Source: Variovorax sp. CAN15 (GTDB lineage: Bacteria > Pseudomonadota > Gammaproteobacteria > Burkholderiales > Burkholderiaceae_C). From it: DNA of 44,176 nt. This document shows, in pieces, positions 1 through 12,000 of this stretch. The stretch's first letter is position 1. The number at the start of each line of letters is the position of its first letter. The position numbers were made by a program, and so were the translations under genes. The notes beneath the pieces were generated by a model. It worked only from the letters and a program-made list of their open reading frames with translations, did no database searches and had not been told where the DNA came from. The stretch covers positions 1-44,176 of the forward strand of contig NZ_JASMRZ010000032.1 of NCBI RefSeq assembly GCF_030462475.1, in the 5' to 3' direction.

Positions 1-1
1 A

Positions 2-3000
2 GATGGCCTAGATGGCCTCTACACCGTCACGCCTGCCAAGCCGCTGGAAGACGGCGCGAAGATCACCGCGGTGGCCACCGATGCAGCGGGCAACGCCAGC
101 GCCGCGGCCTCCGCCACTGTGGACGCCCTGCCTCCGGCAAGACCCACGGTCGCCCCGACCAACGGTGCCTCGATCACTGGCACGGCCGAATCCGGCTCGG
201 TGGTCACCGTCAAGGACGGTGCCGGCAAGCTGATCGGCAGCGCGACGGCCGATGCGAACGGCAACTACGCCGTCAAACCCGCGACCCCCGTGGCGCATGG
301 CACGACGCTCGGCGTCTCGGCCACCGATGCGGCGGGCAACACCGGCCCTGCTGCCACGGCCACGGTGGACAGCGCCGCCCCGAACGCGCCCACCGTCAAG
401 CCCACGAGCGGCGGCACCATCACAGGCGCGGCCGAAGCGGGCTCGCTCGTTCTCGTCAAGGACGGCGCCGGCAACAGCGTCGGCAGCGCGACGGCGGACG
501 CCAACGGCAACTACGTCGTCAAGCCCGCAACGCCCCCGGCGCACGACACCGAGCTGAGCGTGACCGCCACCGACGCGGCTGGCAACACCAGCGCGCCCGC
601 CACGGCCAAGGTCGACAGCAAGGCCCCCGATGCCCCGACGGTCAAGCCGACCTCGGGCAGCACCATCGCCGGCACCGCCGAAGCAGGCTCGCTGGTCACC
701 ATCAGGGACAGCGCGGGCAACCTCGTCGGCAGCGCGACCGCAGGCAGCAATGGCGAATACAGCATCACGCCCGCGACACCCGCGATGAACGGCACCCAGC
801 TGCGCGTGATTGCCACCGACGCGGCCGGCAACGCCAGCCAGCCCGCCATGGCCACGGTCGACAGCGTGGCGCCCGTCATCGCCGTGACGATCGTCAACGA
901 CGTCGACAACGACGGCTTCATCAACGCCAAGGAGAAGGGATCCGACGTGACCGTGCGGGTCACCCTCGTCTCCGGCGCCGCTGAAGGCGATGCGATCAGC
1001 ATCACCGACGGCACCCGCAATCTCGAGCTGAAGCTGTCCGCGACGGATGTCGCCAAGGGCTTCGTCGATGTCTCGTTCCCCAACCCGGCCGAAGGCGCGC
1101 CGATCCGCGTCGCTGCGATCAGCCAGGACCTGGCGGGCAATGCCTCCAGGCCGACGGCGAGCGACAGCGCCGTGCTCGACACCACGGCACCGGCCGCGCC
1201 GGCCACTGTGTCCGCCTCGGACAACTTCGGTCCGGTGCAGGGCGCGTTCGGCAACGGCGGCTCCACCGACGACACCACGCCGACCTTCGCCGGCAGCGGG
1301 GCGACGCCGGGCGATATCGTCAAGGTCTACGACGGCGCGACGCCGATCGGCAGCGCGACCGTCAAGTCCGACGGCAGCTGGGAACTCACGCCGACCGGCC
1401 TCGGCCAGGGCGCGCACAGCATCACGCACACCATCACCGACGCGGCCGGCAACACCAGCGCCGCCAGCGCACCGCTGTCCTTCACCGTCGACACGTCGGC
1501 GGTGGCCGTCAGCGTCACCAAGGCGGGGGAAACCAGGCAAGGGCAGCAGATCAAGACGCGCCCGGCCGGCTTCACCGACGACGTCATGCCCACGATCGTC
1601 GGCACCGCCACGGCTGGCGCCGTCGTGACCATCAAGGAAGGCTCCACGGTCCTCGCCTCCACCACGGCGGATGCCAACGGCAACTGGAACCTCATGCTGC
1701 CCACGCAGGCGGAAGGCGCGCACAGCTACAAGGCCACCGCGGTGAACGCCGCCGGCACCAGCAGCGAGACCACGTTCTCGCTGACCATCGACACCACGCC
1801 GCCGGCCGTGCCGGTGATCGCGTCGGTCGTCGACGACACCGGTTCGGTGCAGGGCGCGCTTTCCAGCGGCGCCGCGAGCGACGACACCAGGCCCACGCTC
1901 AGCGGAAGCGGCGCGACGCCGGGCGACCTCATCACCGTCTTCGACAACGGCAGCGCCATCGGCAGCACCACGGTGCAGTCCGACGGACGCTGGAGCTTCA
2001 CAACGGCCAGCCCGACCTCGCCGCTGGGTGAGGGCGAGCACAAGCTCACCGTGACGGCCACCGACCCGGTGGGCAACCAGAGCCAGCACTCGGCCGCCTT
2101 CGTGGTCAACGTCGACACCACGCCGCCGGCCCGCCCGGACGCCGTGGCCGGCTACGTCGACGACGCCGGCGCGGTCCAGAACGCGGCCAGCACCGCGTCC
2201 TTCACCGACGACACCACGCCGGGCTTCAAGATCGCCTCCGTCGCAGCCGGCCTGACGCCGTCGCTGTACGTCGACGGCAACAAGGTCGCCGCCACCTACG
2301 ACCCGACCACCGGCACGCTCACGCCCGCGTCCCCGCTCGCCGAGGGCGCGCACAGCATCGGCTACACGCTCACCGACGCGGCAGGCAACGAGAGCCCGCG
2401 TTCGAATGACTTCCGGCTCACCGTCGACCTCACGCCGCCGCCCGCGCTCGATTCGTCCCTTATCCAGGTGCTGGACGACGTGGGCCCGGTGCAGGGCACC
2501 CTGGCCGCCGGCGCGAAGACCGACGACAGCAAGCCCGAGTACACCGGCAAGGCCGACCCGGCGCAGGTCTCGGTCATCAACGTCTACGACAACGGCACGC
2601 TCATCGGCAGCACGGCGGTCAACGCCGACGGCAGCTGGCGCTTCACGCCCGACCTGCCGCTGGCCCTGGGCGCGCACAGCCTCACGGCACGCGCCGTGGA
2701 CGCGGCGGGCAACATCGGCGCCGCCACGCCGGCATCGACCTTCACGCTGGTGGGCGATCCGCCCGCAGCGCCGGCCATCATCGGCGTGATCGACGACAGG
2801 GGCAGCGTCACGGGCAACGTCGCTCGCGACGCCAGCACCGACGACACCACGCTCACGCTCAACGGCACCGGCACGGCCGGCACGGTGGTCACCGTGTATG
2901 CCGACGGCGTGGCCGTGGGCTCCACCAGCGTCGCCGCCAACGGCACCTGGAGCGTCACCACCAGTCCGCTGAGCGGCGACGGCGTCAAGAACCTGAGCGC

Positions 3001-6000
3001 CCAGGCGGTCGATGGCGCAGGCCAGGCCAGCCCGCGCACGGGCCTCTATCCGGTCGTGCTCGACACGACGGCTCCGGCCACGCCCGACACGGTCGTCGCC
3101 TTCGACGACCAGGGCCCGGTGCAGGGCGCGATCGTGGCCGGTGCCACCACCGACGACACCACGCCCACCTTCAGCGGCAGCGGCCTGAAGGCCGGCGACA
3201 CCGTGCGCCTGTATGACGGCGGCGCGCTCATCGGCAGCTTCACCGCCGCCACCGACGGCGCCTGGAGCATCACGCCCAGCACGCCGCTGGGGCGTGGCAC
3301 GCACCGCATCACGCATACCGTCACCGACGCCGCGGGCAACACCAGCGCCGCCAGCGCGGTGCTGGACTTCACGGTCGACTCGAGCGACGTCGTCGTCAGC
3401 ATCGAGCAGATCGCCGACGACCAGGGCAGCATCAAGGGCAACCTCGCGCCCGGCGCCCGCACCGACGACACCACGCCCTCGCTCGTAGGCAAGGCCACGG
3501 CCGGCGCGATCGTGACCGTCAAGGAGGGCTCGACCGTCCTCGGCTCCACCGCGGCGGACGGGGGCGGCAACTGGCGCTTCACGCTGCCCCTGCAGAAGGA
3601 AGGCACGCACAGCTACACCGCCACCGCGGTGAACGCCGCGGGCAAGCAGGGCGACGCCACCATCGCGCTGACCATCGACACCACCGCGCCCGAGGTGCCG
3701 TCCATCGCCGGCGCCGTCGACGACGTCGGCCTGGTGCAGGGTCCGGTCGCCAACGGCGGTCCCACCGACGACGCCACGCCCACGCTCACGGGCAGCGGTG
3801 CCACGCCGGGCGATGTGATCAAGGTCTACGACAACGGCAGCGTCCTCGGCAGCACGACCGTCAAGGCCGACGGCAGCTGGAGCTTCACGCCGACCACGCC
3901 GCTGACCGAGGGCACGCACCGCCTCGGCGCCACGGCCGTCGACCCCGTGGGCAACGAGAGCCCGCAGTCGGGCTCCTTCACCGTCAACGTGGACACCACC
4001 CCGCCCACCACCAAGGCCACGCTCGCCGCCATCGGCGACGACACCGGCTCGAGCGGCAGCGACTTCATCACCAGCGACCGCACCCTGGTGCTCACCATCA
4101 AGGTCGACTCGGCCGTGGAGGCCGGCGCCAAGGTGCAGGTCTCGCTGGACAACGGCAAGACCTGGAACGACGCCACGCCGTCGGGTGGCGGCAGCTACCA
4201 GTTCGACAACACGGCCGTCTCGCTGGCTGATGGCAGCTACACCGTGCTGACGCGCGTGGTGGATGCGGCCGGCAATGCGACCCAGCCGGGCTCGCAGCTC
4301 GTGGTCATCGACGCAAGCGGCCCCACCACCGGCAATGCCGTCGACATCACGGCCTACACCGACGACGTCGCGCCCAACCTGGGCGACTACGGCAGCGGCA
4401 CCAGCACGAACGACACCACGCCGGTGCTCAAGGGCACCGTCTCGGGCCTGAAGGCGGGCGACGTCGTGCAGATCTTCGAAGGCTCGGTGCTGCTGGGCAC
4501 GGCCGCCGTGAACGGCACCGCCTGGACCTTCGCATTGCCGACGCTGGCCAACGGCAGCAGGCACACCTACGTCGCCGTGATCGCCGATGCGGCGGGCAAC
4601 AAGGGCACGGCCTCGGCCGACTTCTCGCTGGCCGTGAACACCGCCGCGCCCTCGCAGTCCGTCGCGATCGTCAGCTGCACCGACGACCAGGCACCCCAGA
4701 CGGGCACCTTCGCGTCGGGCAGCGCCATCAACGACACCTCGCCGCTGCTGAACGGCACGATCAGCGGAACGCTCAACGCCGGCGACTCGGTGGTGATCTA
4801 CCGCGACGGCGTGCGCCTGGGCACCGCCACCCTGTCCGGCGGCTCCGCCTGGACCTTCCAGGACGCCGGCCTCGTCGACGGCAACAGCTACAGCTACACG
4901 GCCCGCATCGAGGATGCCGCGGGCAACCAGAGCGGAGCCTCGGCGGTCTTCGCGCTCACGATCGACCAGCGCGCGCCCACCACGGCGCCGGTCGTCGAGA
5001 GCTTCCTGGACGACGTGGCACCGGTGACCGGGTCCATTGCCCAGGGCGGCACCACCAACGACGCGCGCCCCGAACTCAAGGGCTCGGGCGCCGAGCCGAA
5101 CGGCACCGTCAGGATCTACGACAACGGCACGCTGATCGGCACTGCCACGGCGGACGCCACCGGCAAGTGGAGCTTCACGCCCGAAGCCGGCAAGGAGCTC
5201 GCCAACGGCGCCCACAGCCTCACGACGAGCAACGTCGATGCAGCCGGCAACGAAGGCCCGCAGTCCGCGGCGCTGGCGTTCACGGTCGACACCGTCGCGC
5301 CCTCGCAATCGACCGCGATCGTCTCGATCAACGACGACCGCGGCACGCTGCAGGGCGCCGTGGCGGACGGCGGCTTCACCGACGACGCCGCGCCGCAGGT
5401 GGCGGGCACCGTCTCCGCGCCGCTGCAGGCCGGCGAGAAGGTGGTCGTGCTGCGCGACGGCGCCGTCATCGGCACCGCGAAGATGACCGACGCCACCCAC
5501 TGGACCTTCGACGACACCGGCCTGAGCGACGGCCGCACCTACACCTACACAGCGCGCGTGGAGGACGCGGCCGGCAACCGGGGCGCCGTCTCGGGCAGCT
5601 ACGCCATCACCGTCGACACCTCCGTGCCGACGCAGGCGGCCACGATCTCGACCGTGTTCGACAACGCAGACCCGGTGCAGGGCGACGTTGCCAGCGGCGG
5701 CACCACCAACGACTCCCAGCCTGAACTCAGAGGTACCGTGTCGGGCAGCCTGGCCGGCAACGAGTTCGTCGCCGTCTATCGCGACGGCGTCAGGATCGGC
5801 ACCGCGTCGATCTCGGGCACGAGCTGGTCCTACACCGACACCAGCGGCCTCGCCAACGCCTCGACCTACAGCTACACCGTGCGCGTCGAGGACGCCGCGG
5901 GCGGCGGCGGCACCGCCTCCTCGCCCTACGTCATCACGCTGAAGCTCTCGGGTCCGTCCACCAAGGCCAGCATCACGGCCGTGAACGACGACGTCGATCC

Positions 6001-9000
6001 GCAGCAGGGCTCGGTGCCGAACGATGGCTACACCAACGACACCGCACCGCAGGTCACCGGCACCATCTCGGCCGCGCTGCAGGCGGGCGAGAAGGTCGTG
6101 GTGCTGCGCGACGGCAAGGAAATCGGCTTCGCGACCATGACCGACGCCACGCACTGGAGCTATGCCGACAGCGGCCTCTCCGACGGCGCCACCTACGTCT
6201 ACACGGCCCGTGTGCAGGACGCGGCTTCCAACTCGGGCGCCGAATCGAACGCGCATGCGATCCGCATCGACACCGCAGCGCCGGCGCCGACGGTGAAGCT
6301 GGTCCGCGCCATCGACAACGTCGACCCGGTCTCGGGCGACATCCCCGCCAACGGCACCACCAACGACGACACGCCGACGCTGGAGGGCACCCTCTCTGCG
6401 CCGCTGAGCGGCACCGAGCGGCTGAACGTGTTCCGCAACGGCCTGCTCGCCGGCGTCGCCAAGGTCACCGGCACCGCCTGGACCTTCGAGGACGCGGGCC
6501 TCGCCAGCGGCACCACCTACACCTACGAGGCGAGGGTCATGGACGCGGCCGGCAATGCCGGAGCCGCCTCCAACAGCCTGCGCTTCACGGTCAACACCTC
6601 GGGCGTCACGCAGACCGTCCAGATCCTGAGGGTGGACGACCAGGCCGCTCCGGTGAAGGGCAACGTGCCCAACGGCGGCACGACCAACGACACCGCGCCG
6701 ACGCTCGGCGGCTCGATCTCCACCGTGCTGAACGCGGGCGACGTGGTCGAGGTGCTGCGCGACGGCAAGGTGGTCGGCAACGCCACCGTGACGGGCACGA
6801 CCTGGAGCTTCCGCGACACGGGCCTTTCCGACGGAACGACCTACAGCTACGCCGCGCGCGTCGTCAACTCCGGCGGCAACGAGGGCGCGAAGAGCGCGGC
6901 CTACGCGATCACGCTCGACCTCGTCGCGCCGAGCCAGACGGCGGCCATCACCGGCTACACCGACGACCAGGCCCCCCAGCAGGGCAGCTTCGCCTCGGGC
7001 AGCATCACCAACGACACCACGCCGCAGCTCAACGGCACGCTGAACGCCGCGCTCGCGGCGGGCGAGGCCGTGGTGATCTACAGGGACGGCAAGCGCATCG
7101 GCACCGCCACCATGGCCGGCGCCACGGCCTGGAGCTTCCAGGATGCGGGCCTCTCCGACGGCGCCACTTATAGCTACACCGCCAAGGTCGAGGATGCGGC
7201 AGGCAACGAAGGCCAGGCCTCGGCCGCCTTCACGCTGACCATCGACCGGACCGCGCCCGCCGCGGCACCTTCAATCGACAGCGTCATGGATGCAACGGCA
7301 CCGGTCGTCGGCCCGATCACCTCCGGCAGCACGACCAACGAAACCCGTCCCCAGATGAAGGGCGCAGGGGCCGAGCCCAACGGCACGGTGAAGGTCTACG
7401 ACAACGACACGCCGATCGGCACCGCGGTCGCCGACGGCTCGGGCAAGTGGAGCTTCACGCCCGACGCCGGCAAGCCGCTGGCCAACGGCGCGCACAGCCT
7501 GACGGCGAGCAGCGTCGATGCGGCCGGCAACGAAGGACCGAGGTCGGCACCGCTGGCCTTCACGGTCGGTACCACCGCACCGACGCAGGCGGCAACGATC
7601 ACCGCGATCAGCGACGACACCGGCGCCAGCGCGAGCGACTTCATCACCAGCGACACCACCCTCGTCGTGACGGTGACGCTGGACGCCGCGGCCGGAACCG
7701 GCGAGAAGGTGCAGGTCTCGCTCGACAACGGCACGAGCTGGCGCGATGCGACGCTGGTCTCGGGCAACACCTACCGGCTCGACAACACCTCCGTGCCGCT
7801 CGCGGCGGGCGACTACGTCTTCCAGGCACGCGTCGTCGATGCCGCCGGCAATGCCGGCAAATCGGCCAGCCAGCGCGTGGTGATCGACACCCAGCACTCG
7901 GCGGGCGTCGCCATCGACATCGCGTCGATCAGTACCGACACCGGCGTCGCGGGCGACTTCATCACCAGCGATACCAGCCTGACCATCAACGGCAGGCTGA
8001 CCGGCACGCTGGCTTCCGACGAAACCGCGCAGATCAGCGTCGACGGCGGCGCCACCTGGGCCAACCTGATCGTCAGCGGCGGAAGCTGGAGTTACGTCGA
8101 CGGCCGGGTGCTCACCGACGGCAGCCACGAGTACAGGGTGCGCGTGGTCGATACCGCCGGCAACCTCGCCGCGCTCGATGCCCGCACCGTGGCCATCGAC
8201 ACCTCGACGCCGACCGCCGGCAATGCGGTGGCCATCACCGCCTACGCCGACGACATCGAGCCGAATGCCGGCGACTACGCCAGCGGCACGAGCACCAACG
8301 ACACCACGCCGGTGCTCAAGGGCACCGTCTCGGGCCTGAAGACCGGCGAGGTCGTGCAGATCCTCGAAGGCGGCGTGCTGCTTGGTACCGCTGCCGTGAA
8401 CGGCACCGCGTGGGAGTTCAAGCTGCCGACGCTGGCCGACGGAAGCACGCACACCTACACCGCGGCCATCGCGAGCGCCGCCGGCACCAAGGGCACCACC
8501 TCGGCGAACTTCACGCTGACGGTGGACGCCGTCGCCCCGTCGGCCGCACCGGCGATCGACAGCGTCACCGACAACGTCGATCCGGTCCAGGGCCCGATCG
8601 CCCAGGGCGACACGAGCAACGACGCGCGTCCGGAGCTCAAGGGTTCGGGCGCCGAGCCCAACGGCACGGTGAACGTCTACGACAACGGCGTGCTGATCGG
8701 CAGCACCAAGGCCGATGCCTCCGGCAAGTGGGGCTTCGAGCCCGCATCCGGCAAGGAGTTGGCCGAGGGCGTGCACAGCCTCAGGGTGAGCAGTGTCGAC
8801 GCGGCCGGCAACGAAGGGCCGAAGTCGGCGCCGATGGTCTTCATCATCGACACGGTGACACCGTCGCAGACCGTGACGCTCTCGCGCGCCATCGACAACG
8901 TCGACCCAATCTCGGGCAGCATTCCTGCCAACGGAAGCACCAACGACGATTCGCCCAGGCTGGAGGGCACCCTCTCCGCCGTGCTGGCCAGATCGGAGCA

Positions 9001-12000
9001 GCTGCGCGTGTTCCGCAACGGCGTGTACGTGGGCAACGCGACCGTCAGCGGTACCGACTGGGTCTTCAACGACATCGGCCTTTCGAACGGCACCACCTAC
9101 ACCTACGAGGCCAGGGTCATGGACATGGCCGGCAACGCCGGCGCCGCCTCGAACAGCCTGCGCTTCACCGTCATCACCTCCACGGTCACGCAGACGGTGC
9201 AGATCGTGCGTGTGCAGGACAACGTCGAACCGGACCGCGGCGCAGTGGCCGACGGCGGGACGACCAATGACGCCGACCCGGTGCTCATCGGTTCGATCTC
9301 CGCCGCCCTGAACACGGGCGAGGTGGTCGAGGTGCTGCGCAACGGCGCCGTGATCGGCACCGCCACGGTGACAAACACCAGCTGGCGTTTCTTCGACAAG
9401 GGCCTCACCGACGGCGCGACCTACAAGTACACCGCCCGAGTCGTGAGTGCCGGCGGCAACCAGGGGGCGGAGAGCGTGGCCCACTCCGTCACGCTCGACC
9501 TGACTGCCCCCGTGCAGAAGGTGGCCATCACCGACTTCTCCGACGACCGCGATCCGCAGAAGGGCAACTTCGCATCCGGCAGCACGACCAACGATGCGAC
9601 GCCCCAGCTCAACGGCACGCTCTCGGCGCCGCTCGCGGCCAACGAGGTGGTTGCGGTCTACCGCAACGGCACGCGCATCGGCATCGCCGCGGTGAGCGGC
9701 AACGCCTGGAGCTTCGAGGACAAGGGCCTCGACGATGGCAGCACCTACCGCTACACCGCCCGCGTCGAGGACGCGGCGGGCAACCAGGGCAGCGCTTCGG
9801 CGGAGTTCACGCTCACCGTCGACCGGACCGCGCCCGCGACGACGCCTTCCATCGACAGCGCCATGGACGACGTCGCACCGGTCACGGGAGCCATCGCATC
9901 GCGCGGCACGACCAACGATGCGCGTCCCGAGCTGAAGGGCTCGGGCGCGGAGCCGAACGGCACCGTTCACATCTACGACAACGGTACGCTGATCGGCACC
10001 GCGACGGCTGATGCGTCAGGCAACTGGAGCTTCACGCCCGCGGCGGGCAAGGAGCTCGCCGATGGCCTGCACAGGCTCACGGCGAGAAACGTCGATGCGG
10101 CGGGCAACGAGGGCTCGCAGTCGACGGCGATGGTCTTCACGGTCGACACGATCGCGCCGACGGGCACACCTTCCATCGATCGTGCCGTGGACGATGTCGC
10201 TCCGATCACGGGCTCCATCGCGTCAGGAGGCATGACCAACGACGCCCGCCCCGAGCTGAGAGGGACGGGAACCGAGCCCAACGGCATGGTGAACATCTAC
10301 GACAACGGCAAGCTGATCGGTTCCACGACGGCGGACAGCTCCGGCAAGTGGAGCTTCACGCTCGAAGCTGGCAAGGAACTGGCCGACGGCGCCCACAGCC
10401 TGACGGCGCGCAACGTGGATGCCGCCGGCAACGAAGGCCCCGCGTCGGCAGTGCTCGCCCTCACCATCGATACGGTCGCTCCCGCGACCGCGCCTTCCAT
10501 CGACCGCGCCGTGGATGACGTGGCTCCCGTCGTCGGCGTCATCGCCGCTGGCGGTGCAACCAACGACGCCCGCCCCGACCTGAGCGGCGGAGGTGCCGAA
10601 CCCAACGGCGTGGTGAAGGTCTACGACAACGGCACGCTGATCGGCTCCGCGACGGCGGACGGCTCCGGCAAGTGGAGCTTCACCCCCGACGCCGACAAGA
10701 AGCTGGCTGACGGCGCCCACAGCCTGACGGCGAGCAACGTCGATAGCGCTGGCAACGAAGGCCCGAAATCGGCACCGCTGAGCTTCACGGTCGACACGAA
10801 GGTGCCGGCCACCGAGGCAAAGATCACCGGCTACATCGACGATGCGGGCCCGGTCAAGGGCACCTTCGGCAGCGGCACCACCACCGACGACGCGAACCCG
10901 GTGCTCACCGGTACGCTGACGGCGGCGCTCGGCACCGGTGACACCGTGAATGTCTACGAAGGCTCCACGCTGCTGGGAACGGCGACGGTGAGCGGCACCG
11001 CCTGGACCTACGACCTCGGCGTTCTCGCGGACGGCTCGACCCACACCTATCGCGCCGCCGTGGCGACCGCCGCGGGCACGCAGGGCAGCCTGTCCGGCAA
11101 TTTCAGCCTGACCGTCGACTACGCCATCACGGTCAACCGCCAGACGACCGTCGACACCACGCCGCTCGTCTCGGGCAGCATCCCCTTCAAGCTGGCCAAT
11201 GGCCAGTATCTCGAGGTCACGATCGCCGGCAAGACCTACAGCTCGGCCGATGGCTCGGTGGTGGTCGACTCGCAGCACGAGACCTGGTATGTGCAGGTTT
11301 CCTCGGCCATCGCAGTGGGGACCTACGACGTCCGCGCGGTGGTCAAGAATGCCGCGGGAGCACAGCTTACCGACGACGCCACCACCGGCGAGCTGATCGT
11401 CGCCGCGGCACCGACGGTGACTGTCGGATCGGTGGCGAGCGATCCGAACCAGAAGGCGACCGCGTACACGCTGGGAGAAAACGGCATGTGGCGCATCCAC
11501 AGCAACCAGACGATGCTCGACGCCAACGGGAGCGACAGTGCTTCGCTGGGCAGCTTCCAGCAGACCTCCCTCTTCAGCAACTACGGCAGTCCCTATGCCG
11601 GACGCAACTACGTACAGAACGCCACGTTCATGGACTTCAACCGCGACGGGCACATGGACCTGTTCGCGGAAGACAGCACCTATGACGACGGCCAGCAAGC
11701 CTTCATCTTCGATGGCAGCAGGTATACGGCAGTGCAGGTCGGCGCACCGTCCGCGGCGGGCGGCGACAAGCTCACCGCAGGCAGCGCGAACACCTACAGC
11801 TGGTTCGGCGGCGTGGTGGCCTTCGACAAGACCGGCGATGGCTTCGTCGACATGGCCTACGGCGACCAGACGCCGAACGACGCCACCAGCGGCGGCGGCT
11901 ACGACTCGCAGATCGTGCTGAACATGGACGGCAGCATCCTGGGCATGGTGAAGGATGGCGGCTACACCGACGCCAAGGCGTCCAGCTCGAGCGCGCCGTA

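Noticed and set aside
2..22. Short direct repeat gatggcct at the left edge (Asp-Gly-Leu twice)
   Set aside because: It is in frame and only 8-9 bp. It could be an assembly-edge artefact or natural repeat structure, and nothing further can be concluded.
8..6256. 2082-codon open frame on the minus strand, opposite the adhesin
   Set aside because: It is Arg/Gly/Val-rich and mirrors the repeat periodicity of the plus-strand gene. Long antisense frames are expected when a high-GC repetitive gene has strong third-position GC. No domain or start signal is seen.
7447..9270. 607-codon plus-strand frame inside the adhesin
   Set aside because: It is an Arg/Gln-rich shifted frame of the Ig repeats with no family features.
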